From assembly GCF_001642475.1 (NCBI RefSeq), contig NW_019174031.1:1-64000 (forward strand): 64,000 nt of DNA, in the 5' to 3' direction. Shown here piece by piece: positions 30,669 to 41,600 of the stretch; position 1 is the first letter of the stretch, and every line of letters starts with the position of its first letter. Below the pieces are notes generated by a model. It ran no database searches, was not told where the DNA came from, and saw nothing but the letters and a program-made list of their open reading frames with translations. The stretch comes from Fonsecaea monophora (Eukaryota > Ascomycota > Eurotiomycetes > Chaetothyriales > Herpotrichiellaceae). A program made the translations under genes and the position numbers.

Positions 30669-30898
30669 AAGTCAACGAGCAAAACAATTACATTATGAAA
30701 ACATCAACCTGCATGGTTCGTTGCGCGAGTGTGATATAGTTAAGTTTATGCCCAGGAGAATGGAGTTTTGGTCGGATCTGGGTGTCGATTAAATGCACTG
30801 TGTGCCTTTTCTGGTTGATGGAAGTGGAATCTATATGTGCCTCCAACGCCTTGCTGAACGATTCTTGAGTTGAAACTGTTGGAGTACCACAGCCAATG

Positions 30899-31680
30899 TC
30901 ACCGGTATATCTCATCAAACGGTCTCGTGTCCCGAAAACAGCTGTCCCACACCTCATTGACAACCTTGACTGCTTGTACGTCGTCTTTGCAGTTCGGTCG
31001 ACCCATGACTGACCGTATCGCTCGCCGTCGGACGCAGTCCTGGTGATGGTTCGTGAAAGAGAGGATCTTGTTGCGAAAGAACTCGTTGGCCCAGCGACAT
31101 TCACCGCTGAGGTTGCTTGCCCGAATCTGCGTGCACTAGTTAGCTTGGATATCTTACAAGGTCGGCAGATCCTGACCTCCGAACACGCCGCATGTCTCAG
31201 ATCATCCTCAAGGGTCAAGTTCGTCTTGAATCGCAGGTGGTCATATGCGTGCACCATCTCGTGTGCCAGTACATCCTCCAGGACAGACCGTTCCTGCACA
31301 TAGTTTGCACATATCTTGATGCCGTATTTATGGTCAAAGCCACCTTGCATTGCCTCCTCGTCGCCTCTGCACGTTCTGCAGTGGATGTTATGCGGTCCCA
31401 AGTCACCACCCAATTTGTGAATGTTCTCATTCATGAATCGGATTATCGGCGAATATTTCAATAAATAGTCCCGGCTCTCTTCGCAGCGTTTGCAATCGAA
31501 TGCGCTATATCGATCGTCCGCATCGGCCCAGTACTTTTGCGCTCCTCCGGGAGACATGCGCCCGGTAATCATGCGGAAGAAATTTACTGAACGATTCCAC
31601 CAGGTGTTGCTGGGGAGGAAGTCTGAAGCATCTTGCTGGGAAGGACTAGAGGACGAGGTGGAGGAGGGGTGGTCAGCCAT
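30899..31680 (-). CDS. ATP23: Mitochondrial inner membrane protease Atp23
   Basis: Zinc metalloprotease of the intermembrane space that processes Atp6 and helps assemble the F1Fo-ATP synthase. Two exons, 31177-31680 and 30899-31126, with a 50-bp phase-0 intron give 243 residues. The twin Cys segments DCKRCEESRDYLLKYSP and IHCRTCRG and the catalytic HEMVH (in LAHEMVHAYD) are intact. Exon 2 restores the conserved end IRASNLSGECRW, then CVRRRAIRSV and WDSCFRDTRPFDEIYR, which reading through the intron loses. The donor GTCAGG is weak, but the CTAAC branch point and GCAG acceptor are good. The start at 31680 (MADHPSS) matches the short N-terminus of the family. An in-frame ATG at 31833 would add 51 residues. 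Confidence 0.9.
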
Positions 31681-32102
31681 AACGAGGGAGCTTTGATCTA
31701 GGGCCTTGGAAGAAGAGGGAGAACAAACAAGAAGCAGAACTACCCATTCAAAGAACAAAGTGACACCGAAGCTGTACGAGGTAGACCAAAGGGGAAACTT
31801 GCGATGATTGACCTTGGAGGTCTCCCCCCTCATGCGCCAAGCTCAAATCTGACTCGCTCACTTATTCTTAGGATTGCATGCACATCCGCCTTGTCAATAA
31901 AGTCTGATTGGCAAAATTTTCGGAGAAAAGAATCATCTCTGTCACAGCCTTGTGTACTTGTCTTGAAGGGCGTAGGCCCGAGTCTTCCTTTTCGTACCTC
32001 CCTTTGACTCAAGATGAGCCACCCAGACCTCGGCATTTGGAGTCTCAGCGTGGTGCTACAAGTACAACTATCATATCTTCAGAAAAGTTGGAAACCGAAA
32101 CA
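31681..32102. other. Divergent promoter, ATP23 / glutamate 5-kinase
   Basis: 422 bp between starts. Its last 90 bp hold an upstream open reading frame that overlaps the glutamate 5-kinase start, listed separately. Confidence 0.5.
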
Positions 32103-32106
32103 ATGA
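32014..32106 (+). promoter_or_regulatory. Upstream ORF overlapping the glutamate 5-kinase start codon
   Basis: A 30-codon frame opens at ATG 32014 (AAGATGAGC). It stays open to a TGA at 32104-32106. The last A of CAA plus TGA forms ATGA, so its stop overlaps the main ATG at 32103. If the leader starts upstream of 32014, translation of the kinase would depend on leaky scanning or on re-initiation at the overlap. The leader start is not known. Confidence 0.45.
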
Positions 32107-33654
32107 GGACTGGAAAGCATTTGACGATCGTCATTAAAATTGGTAAAGACGCTACTTACCCGTGATGCCCTATCTATTTGGGAACGTCAAAAAGAAGAGG
32201 TCAACAAGGACGAGGCTTACTGTGGTACTGGCGATAGGGACTTCCTCCATTGTCGACGAGACCACCCACGAACCCATCATTTCGATTCTCGCTCAGATTG
32301 TAGAGACGGCCGTCACTTTAAGGCGAGATGGGCATCGTGTCGTCCTTGTGTCGTCCGGGGCCATCGGGGTCGGGCTACAGAGGATGAATATGCCCAAGAG
32401 ACCGAAACATCTGGCTCAAATTCAGGTAGGTTGGCAGACGAGCCCATTTCTCTCATTATGTCTCTCAGTATCTCGAGATCGCCGATTTTAACAACAAGCT
32501 AAATCATGTCTTGTCAACTTCAACAGGCCCTTGCTGCTATCGGTCAGTCCCGCCTCATGTCGATCTGGGACTCCTTCTTTGCACATAGGAACCAGCCCGT
32601 GGCCCAGATCCTGATCACACGCAATGACATCGCCGACCGCTCTCAATATCTCAATGCGCAGAACACGCTCGCCGAGACCTTATCAATGGGGGTGATACCC
32701 ATAGTCAACGAGAACGACACGTTGGCGGTGTCAGAGATCAAATTTGGCGACAATGACACTTTGTCTGCTATCGCTGCGGCCATGGTCCATGCAGACTATC
32801 TATTCTTGATGACTGATGTAGACTGCCTATACGACAGGAATCCCAGGAAGTTTGTCGACGCGAAGCCAATCCTCGTGGTTGACGACATCGATGCTCTACA
32901 GGTGGATGTCTCGTCTCGAGGGTCGGCGTTGGGAACGGGTGGTATGGCTACGAAGATCGTCGCCGCGCGACTAGCGACTGCCACAGGTACGAGCACGATC
33001 ATCACAAAGTCTTCAAAACCAGGGAATATTGCCGCAATCATACGCCATCTCCACCCACCTGTAGAGGTCGATGGTGAGACTGGCACAATGCTTTCCGTAC
33101 CAAGCATCCCGCCACCTTTGCATACACGCTTCCTTCCGTCCTCATCTCCAATCCGCAACCGCGCATTTTGGATCCTCCACGGCCTCGCTCCCCACGGCAC
33201 ACTCTACATCGACCGCGGTGCCTCCGTCGCGTTGGCGAATAAAGCCGGCTTGTTACCCGTCGGGATCGTCGATGTGGAAGGGACATTCGCTCAACAGGAA
33301 GCCGTCCGCTTGGTTGTCGTGGACAAGACACCACTGGGTAGCTTATCTCCCATGGGCAATTCTAACTCGATCTCCATGCAGTTGGTATCGAGGGAAGAAG
33401 AGATCGGCAGGGCGGTGGTGAACTACTCATCCGCGGAGATCGCGAGGATCAAACGGCTTAGAAGTTCTGAGATCAGAAATGTCCTGGGATATGCCGATAG
33501 CGAGTACGTTGCATACCGGGAGAATGTAAGTCTGCATGCGAGTGCCAGCGGCGATAAGAGCAGGCCGGACACTCCGAGTGGACCACGGACACCAACGAAA
33601 GAGAGAACGCCGGAAGCCAGTGTGGTGGACTTGAAAAGTTGGAAGGTCGAGTAA
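32103..33654 (+). CDS. PRO1: Glutamate 5-kinase (proline biosynthesis)
   Basis: Phosphorylates L-glutamate with ATP, the first step of proline synthesis in the cytosol. Three exons, 32103-32142, 32238-32425 and 32527-33654, give 451 residues. The junctions rebuild the kinase core: LTIVIKIGTSSIV across intron 1 (GTAAAG donor, phase 1) and LAQIQALAAIGQSRLM across intron 2 (GTAGGT donor, phase 0). Other motifs are RVVLVSSGAIGVGL, VPIVNENDT-type IPIVNENDTLAVSEIKFGD, LFLMTDVDCLYDRNP and the RGSALGTGGMATKIVAARLA loop. A PUA domain follows at about 270-370 (GTLYIDRGASVALANKAGLL, GIVDVEGTF). A Ser/Thr/Pro-rich tail is extra. A 30-codon upstream frame overlaps the start codon. Confidence 0.93.
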
Positions 33655-34132
33655 AATATAGAACACTATGGCCCGGACATTGTCGACTGCACAGACGATC
33701 ATGTTCTCTTGGACGCGACCAGAGGCAGAACGAAGAATGAGTTTTGGTTTTGGTCATGGCATGGCGTCATAGGATCTGCGTATGCTTGGGGCATCTTGAT
33801 ACCGGAGACAGTAAGCAGGGGTGCATATCTATAGAGATGGTGTCAATGTTGGTCGAATATTTCCACTAGAAAGGAGCGGCTAAGTAAGTGATCGACAAAT
33901 AGCGAACAAACAACAAGCCTCAGATCCGGCTTCGCCAGTGCTCGAGAGTGTCGAGGCAGTGCACAAGCCTCAGCTTGTGACCATCGCTTCGGCCCTAAGA
34001 TACCCCGTACAAGTTTGATCGTACGAAATCCCGCCTGCAGCGAGAGAAAAAGTTCACAAAGCCGACACCTGAAAGGATTTCCAACAAGTAGCAGATCTCA
34101 GCAGAGAAAGCCAGAAAGAATCACCTTGGGAT
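33655..34132. other. Convergent 3' region, glutamate 5-kinase / cupin
   Basis: 478 bp of shared 3' flank with no gene or repeat that I can support. Confidence 0.4.
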
Positions 34133-34912
34133 CTATACCACCAGAGACCCATCCGGGGCGGCTTTCGTGCTAAGTCCACATCGTTGCCTGCACGCCTCGA
34201 ATCCATCCTGGCTTCCCGTCCCGATGGCCGGGATGCGCAGACCTGTGGCCGTCCAGTTCCCGCCGGTGAGGTTGATGAATGGCATCACCTGCGTACCAAT
34301 GTCCTTCGGCATCATGAAGAACGCCTGTGCGATGTTCAATGTTGCTGGGTCGGCGTCGTTGAGAAATGAATAGAGCTGATTGTTTCCGCAGCCTGGGAAA
34401 TCGTCAGGAAAAGCCACAGGCTCGTTTGGCACGAGAGTAGACGCACCCATATTGTACATAGAATGCACACTGGCCTGGGGAAAGATGGTCATCATGCCCG
34501 GGGTCAAGACTTGCTGTACCAGCCGTGCCCCATTCTCTTGCACCATGTACGTATGGGTTGTTCCACTCACTGCAACGACCAAGTTGTGGGCTCTATGCAA
34601 GTGTGGTGCAAGCATCGCGCATGGCCCGAGATTGAGCTGCGCCACCGTCGCCCCAACGGTGGAGAGCACAGGCCAGGTCGCTGCATTTGCGTTACAGACG
34701 CTACCCGGCTTCCAGGAATACACCGGGTTCGAGGAAAAGTTGTAGAGAAGCTGCTGGTCCGAAAGCATGTGGAGACGGTCACTCATGGTCGCCGCCATCT
34801 TCAAATTCGCAACCAATGTTTGATCCACCGTTTGGTCAGCGGCCAGAATGGGCAGTGGTGCGATGAAAAGAACGATGGCGGAGACGGATCCGATGCACGC
34901 TGAGAGCAGCAT
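34133..34912 (-). CDS. Secreted cupin protein (germin/spherulin-like)
   Basis: Secreted single-domain cupin of 259 residues in one exon. The N-terminus is a signal peptide (LLSACIGSVSAIVLFIAPLPILAA, cleavage near residue 25). The germin-type cupin core spans residues about 60-225. Cupin motif 1 is near NLGPCAMLAPHLHRAHNLVVAVSG with two His of the usual metal site (PHLHRAHN), and motif 2 is near PGMMTIFPQASVHSMYNMG, where PQASVHSMYN supplies the last His. Asn-linked glycosylation sites are likely (NFSS, NLTG, NWTA). Proteins of this kind occur in fungi as spherulin- or germin-like secreted proteins. Activity, such as oxalate oxidation, cannot be assumed. It stands alone upstream of a long gene-free interval. 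Confidence 0.8.
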   Translation of the reverse strand: MLLSACIGSVSAIVLFIAPLPILAADQTVDQTLVANLKMAATMSDRLHMLSDQQLLYNFSSNPVYSWKPGSVCNANAATWPVLSTVGATVAQLNLGPCAMLAPHLHRAHNLVVAVSGTTHTYMVQENGARLVQQVLTPGMMTIFPQASVHSMYNMGASTLVPNEPVAFPDDFPGCGNNQLYSFLNDADPATLNIAQAFFMMPKDIGTQVMPFINLTGGNWTATGLRIPAIGTGSQDGFEACRQRCGLSTKAAPDGSLVV

Positions 34913-37900
34913 CGTAGGAGGTTTCTTGAGGACACAGATATAACTGATGATGAATGTGGCTATAGTTGTGATGAGGGCTGCTAGAAACAGGAAAGGCGAC
35001 GGTCATGAAACCTGTGGATAGTCTCGATATCGGTCCAAATGCTTTGCTCCAGTACCGACAGTCTGGATTGGTCAAGCAGAACCAGAAGATTGGGTCTGAG
35101 CATGACACAGACATGGGTTCGATCGTTCTTATGTGCTTTTGCTTTCCAGCTTACCGCTGTTCCAGGCACTTGGATCCGTTCCACCGTTTTCTCCCTTTGA
35201 AACTCCAGGGACGTCAGCCTTCCGAACAGCAAGTCAGGCTCTGTGCAAAGTCGAAAGTTCGCAGTATTTCCTAAACTGGTGGTGGAGGTCCACAAGATAT
35301 CATTGGGCATTTTCGTTCGTTGGTCCGCTTTGAGCAAGTCCATTCATTTGATACGAATTCGAGCACTCGCTTCCGTTCGCAACGCATTCCCACCGGATCA
35401 AGTCCTGCATCGTGGCCGGATGTCACCACCAACTCACATCACGGAGAGGAATGGTAGGGGAGGATGCTACCAATGTGCAGAGAAGGGAGCCAGATAACAG
35501 GAATCGGGCAGACAGCTATCCGGCGAACGGTGTGAAAGAGACGGGTAATCGCAGGAACGGGGCACTGTGCCCTTTTTAGGGTCAAAAATAGTAGAAGAGA
35601 TTTTCGAGAAACCGGAGGTTATTGTGAGGCTCTGGGTCCGTGAGACGACTCAACGTAAAGGGGTGGGTCGAGGAGCAGCGAGGTAGAGAGAGGAGTATTG
35701 ATTAAGTGGCAAAGCATGAGGTTCCTTGTCGAGTCGTCGACATCCTGGACAATCGAGCGGTAGCGGGAATCAAGATCGAGCTGGAAATCATCGGGAAAGA
35801 AGTGATGATTTTAAATCCTTTCTAAACCCACCATTGCAGAGGCTGTTTGACCAAAATTTACGCGCAGCTCGACATCGCACAGAGATGGCGATGGCCTGAA
35901 GCTGTACGCTCAGGATACGTTGCGAGACTTGGTTTCTGTGTGTAGCGTTGACGTGTTCGACATCACCAGAAATTGATGGTTCGGGTACTTCCCTTCATTA
36001 TCACTAATCCAGTGCACCTGCCATGAAGGTCAGATAGTGCGAGGACCTATAGACAAAAAGTCGGTGAGGCTGTCAGTTGCTTCGAGTATCGCAGCTGATT
36101 GGAGAGGGTGTAGGCATCTCAACTGCTCGACAACTGGTGGCAGTGTAGCATTGAGCGAGTTTGCACGACGACAATGGGAATATTAGTCGAACTCCTACCC
36201 CAAGCACACCCTCGGTTGTGTGCCATGCGGATCTTGGACACTTGTAGCACAACAGGATCTCTGTGCATTAGAGGCAACAGCTTCCAGAAACATTGTTCGC
36301 CCTCTGAGAAGAGGTAATTGTCATGCAAGTTGTAACTCGCTTCCAGGACAAGGGCACGAAACGGGAGAGCGCATGAAGAGGCGAGGTTGGCATGACCGAT
36401 TGAGATGGCGAGTTATTGTTTGTGCTTCCCCTTACTAGCTAAAAATGCGACAGAACCCAAGACCAGGACCTGCATATCAAGGCGTTATCCCGCTGCCAAA
36501 TGTGCACATGGCAGCGACGCCGTTGACACCAAGTTGCGCCACTGAGTCAAGCGTTGCGCCAGTGCTTTGGGCCACAAATTCCACCTCTTTTAGCCTGCGT
36601 TGATGGCGATAGCCTTTGATCCTTTTACAAGGGGCAGTTTGTGTTGGCATGTTCTCCCATGGTCGATGCGGGATCCGATTCTTTTCCAGCAACATCACCT
36701 TACCACCTTGTCACGTAATGGCAGCTAGTCGGAAGAGGCTGGCGCAGGTGGCAGGGTGACCAGGGGCGGCCAGAAGGGGGGGGGGACTTAGGTTTTCAGG
36801 ACAAGGAAAGGCTGAACGGAACTCGAAGGGCGACAGGCTTGATCAACCAGGGGAGGCGTGGGCATTCCCCCGCAAGGAACGATAGGCTCTCGGTTGGATG
36901 CAGGAGATGGCGGATTACCACGCTTTGACCTATGGTATCGAGAATGACAGAACTGAGAAGAGGTTTGGAGATTGCGCACCGCATACGAGGACTCATACGA
37001 GAACTCGTACGAGAAACTGAGGTTGATGAAGTGCTCGCCCGTCCGTTGTGGTGCTTTTCGAAAGACGCGCTAGAAGTCGATGATGGAAGTTAGAGAACGA
37101 AGTAGAGCCATTATTTGCCCAAGGAGAGAGGCAGGAGATAGCAGTAGCAAGGCTCCTTACCCGAAACAGCCTCCAACCTGCGCCAGGTGGGCTTTTCCTG
37201 GTAATGAGTGGAGCGGTTATGAAAATCAGGGGTAGGCACCGCCAAACAGCCCAAACAGTGTTTTTTTCGGGTGGTGGTTTGGCTGCTTTGGCTGCTTTTC
37301 GGGGGGGGGGGGGGGGTCGGAACACGGGTGGCTTGGACACTCACCAAACGAGTTTGGCGCATTAGACCTCCACCACTCTGTGGCCTGTGCCCGCAGGCCC
37401 GGTCCCTTTTGGTGCCTGCGCCCGCCTCCCTTGGTTCTATGGGGAATGGGACTTTTTGAGTTCTGCCTCAATGCACTACTGGAACTCGGACAGATCGGGG
37501 TCCCAAGTCGCCGTCAGGGATGAATTCACACACATCTGGCAAAGACTCAGAGAGAGAGAAACGACCACTACTTTCCACGAGCTGCTCTAGACACCAAAGA
37601 AGTCTCCCCTCTGGTTTCATACCTTGTTGTTGGTTTCGCTCGCCCTGCTACTGTTCTAGCTCTGTTGCTCAGCCTGCATCCTACCAGTCCGTTATCGCAT
37701 CCCTGACCTCCTCGTAACTGGCAGCACCGCAAGGTGGATGCTCCTCTTCCCTCTTCGACCTCCTCGATCGATCCTTGCGAACAGGCGGCTATTGCTCGAA
37801 CATCTCTCCCATTGAGTCCTCTTCAAAAAAGCGTCATCCGACTTTCAACACCTCGACTCGGTCGCCTGTGTTTCCATTCTGTTACTCTCAAGACACTAAA

Positions 37901-38612
37901 TCCTTCAAGAATCCTCCATCACACCGCCCCCAAGCTCGCTTGACTTCCCAGCAGTCCTCGTTTGTCGCTACTTTCTCTCCGTCTTCGTCGTCCATCCGTC
38001 AGGAGTCAAAACGAGCCGGTGGAACCATATACAGGCCAAAAAAGCAGACACAGGTGAAGCGGGTGACTTGTTGATACCATGGCTGAGTGATTACCGCCAT
38101 GTTCTGGTCTGAAGCGGAATCTCCAGTCGCCACAGTTGCTGAACAAGTTGATGGTCTAGAAGCCTGCACCCTTACACACTCTTTCTCTGTCGACCTGGCT
38201 CCTTTCAGAGGGGTGCTGTCCTGACTTGAGAAGCGCAGTCTGTGTCAAGAGCGGGAAACATCGCGAACACAGTTTCTGCCACGCACGAACTCTTCCGAAG
38301 CGCTTGCATTCCAAACTAGGCTGGCTCTGCATATAGACCCGATATCTCCTTGATTCGCCGGTCGCCTTTCCAACTGCAGGCAAAGCAGATCCCAACTGCA
38401 GGTACATTCTGCAGCAAAGCATTGCTGGCACATCTGCACCGGAGATCTGGATCCTGCACCCTGCCGTGTAGCCTGAGCCTTCTCCAGCAATTACGCTGCG
38501 ATCAAGGTCGCTGGCTCATGCTATTTGCCCGACCCTCGTCATTCATGTACCAACATCAGCCCACCACTTGACGAGTCCAAGGCTCTCTGTTAATCATTAG
38601 ACTCAAGAAGCA
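34913..38612. other. 3.7-kb gene-free interval between cupin and MIT-domain genes
   Basis: The longest gap of the window, between outward-facing genes. It holds G tracts of 10 (36776-36785) and 16 (37301-37316). The CT-rich stretch from about 37550 onward looks like a long 5' leader of the MIT-domain gene and contains several short upstream ATG frames. No tRNA, rRNA, transposon coding sequence or terminal repeats are visible. Confidence 0.5.
37301..37316 (+). repeat. G16 homopolymer tract
   Basis: Sixteen consecutive G bases, 40 bp after a T7 run (37261-37267). Tracts like this are prone to length change and sequencing error. Confidence 0.9.
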
Positions 38613-41600
38613 ATGGACACATCTGGCGATTCTGTTGTCCATAACAACCGACGGTCGAGGTCGAATTCGACATCATCTCCAGCGCCGACTGTCAGGAAAC
38701 AATCCACTGCTGTTGGCTTGCAACATCTAGATTCTCGAAATGTTCACCTGAGAACCAGGCCCAGGAGTCCAGAAAGCTCGATGCCGCTCACCAGCCGATT
38801 CCGCTACGATAGAAGTCGTTCACGAAGCCGCCCGGAAAATTCCCTGAGCCCGAACCTCAATATCAACCGCTGGTCGCATTCAACATCTTCAAGTGTCTCT
38901 GGTATCGAGGCAGATGCGATCCGTACACGCGCAAACACATCGCGACGCATGAGCATTGGCCCCTCGCTAGTGTCCTCTTCCGCACAGGGGAAAACCTCGA
39001 TGCATAAGCGGAGATCGTCCAGCCAAAGTCCTCAGGCGAGACAGGGTTCGGGCTCAGCTTTTCTTCAGGTGGAGCGGACTCACGCTCTACGAGACACCAA
39101 TCCAGTTGGTGTTTCGCCACACCTCACTCCCACGTCCATGTTTAACCCCAGCGCCGGGGAGTACTTTGGCGAGACCTGGCAGAGTCGGAGGACTGGCAAG
39201 AATGGGGAGGCGGTTGCCGTGTCTGTCCATTATATGAGAACAAGCCCACAGCCCACCATGAGATCATCCGAGAATGTTACAACTCAATACATGACACAGG
39301 CTACTCTACCAAGTACCCGTGAGAACCTCCCTACAACGAACGGGCGCGATGGATCGATGAATGATTCCGCTCCGCCGCATGTACCCACACGTGTCAAAAG
39401 TCATCGAAGTCCGACGCAAAAGACTATGCTCTCCAAGGCTCTGGCGGTAGCCAATACTGCTGTATTGCTTGACAATGCCCAGAACATTGAGGGAGCTATC
39501 GAGGCATATGCAGAAGCCTGTGAGCTATTGCAGCAAGTTTTGATCCGTAGCTCGGTCCTTGATGATCGGAAAAGGCTGTCTGACATTCGAAATGCCTACT
39601 CTAAAAGAATAGCCGACCTTCATGACCTTGACAATTCCTTTTCTGATCTGATGGAGAAAGCTTTACCTGAAGATCCTCCTCTTGATGAAACCAACAACTC
39701 TTTCTTCAGCAGTGACGGTATCGAGCCGGATACGACCGAAGTCCTAGAGTCTGTCCAAATCCCCCCTCGACAAGAATCTTTGCTACCGGAAATATTTGGC
39801 GGAGAATCCTATATCAACCAGGTGTCAGCCCGTAAGAGGATACATATCCCTAGTCTAGCGGTGCCTATGGATGCGCAGTATATGCCACCCCCTCTTTCGC
39901 CGAGAAGGCCCTCATCTCCCACAGTCGATGGGGACGCGAACACGCCTCTTGCGACTAGAAGACCAAGCGATGCTCCGACAGCTGCTCTTCACACTCGCGA
40001 AGGTAGCACCGAGTCTACTTCTTGGTTGGACACTCTCGAAGACGGCGACTCAACAACGTCTCGGTCCTCTCGACTATCGTCTTTGGATTTTGGAATCCAG
40101 AATAACCACCATATTGTCGACGACTTTGAAGCAGAGTTCGATGCTGCTCTTGACGCTGCCGTAGATGCTGCCTACGATGACAATTTGACAGAGGAGCCCA
40201 CTCCGAGGCCGGATAAAAACATGCAGGATTTCAGTGACGATTTCAGTACCCCTGTCCCTCCTGCCTTTCAACCAGCCTCCAATGGCCATTCCCTTCTGTC
40301 GTCCGATGTCGAACTGACTCGAGAATATGATGAGGGGGAGTCATCAGAAGAAGAGGAACGATTGCTGGAAGAAATGACAAAAGGGTTTGTCTTTGATGAT
40401 TTTTCGTTCGACAACAAATCGAAATCGGCACTCCCTCGACAGTCGGACTCCAGTACATTCTCAGGCAGAACCTGGACAAGTTCTCTTCCATCAACCACAG
40501 CAACAAATAACACCACTTTGAGCACTCTGGCAGAGTCACTGGAGTCGTCCGCGGAAACATCCCCTCCACCAATTCCCCCAGCAAAGGACTCTCCTTTGAC
40601 ATCTCCTCCAAAGACGGGCCTTTCCCAAGCACCGCCCATGGCTTTACCGGCTCAACCATCCAGCAGGCCAGTTAGTATTGAGAAGTATAGTGGACTGAAT
40701 ATTCGAGAAAGAAGATTCTCGGGTCGGAGTGGAGAGCAGCTCAAGATCGAAACCTTTGTGCGACGGAACTCTTCGACCATTCCCATCAAGCCGATCGCGG
40801 CCCCTCCGTCTGTTCCTGACATGGACGTGCCTGCAGAGCAGCAAAAGGCGTCCCAGACAGGCCCGGCAGAACCTATCGTTCCCTCCCTAGCACCCATAAC
40901 GCCGATGACGACCTTGCCCTCGAACGATTCTGTTCAAAGTGAATCCCCTGGCACTCCTGCCTTGACACAGGGAGGTTCACAAGGCAGCATCGAGGACTCG
41001 GCAGCTATGCCGCAGTCGCCTGCAAAGACGGGAAAGATGGGACCCCCTGCCGCGGTCAAGAAAAATCTATCGTCATCGAGTTTGAGGGTGCGAAATTTGT
41101 CGGTGGCCACGACAGAAATTAGTGCAGAGTCACCAATCACACCCATCAGTGCAGGCTTTGGTGCAGACAGCAGAAAGGTAGTCCCGCCTCTACCGTCTGC
41201 TGCGTTGCCGACGCCATCGACGGCAGCTTTTGGCCCCCAACTGCTTCAGACAGGGGGAATGTACTTGTTCGATGATATCACTGCGACGGATCCCCCAAGG
41301 ACACCACGTAGTCCTGATGCCCCCAGTGTATCCCCTCCTCAGCTCCTAGAACCCTGTCCGGAATCTTTCCTTCTCCGCCCTTTCTGGCTGATGCGATGTT
41401 TGTACCAGACGCTTGCTCATCCAAGTGGGGGATACCTGACCACGAAGCTATTCATTCCTCGGGATGTATGGAAGGTGAGGAATGTCAAGCTCAAAGCCCT
41501 GGATGATAAAGTGTCGCAGTGTGACCTTTTGACGGCTGCATTACTCAAAATTGCCAAAGTCGACACGTTTGATGCGGACTCGGTCCTCGACGAGCTACAG

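Noticed and set aside
31681..31833. In-frame extension of ATP23 to ATG 31833
   Set aside because: The 51-residue addition with a hydrophobic stretch is not seen in the family; the start at 31680 fits the usual length.
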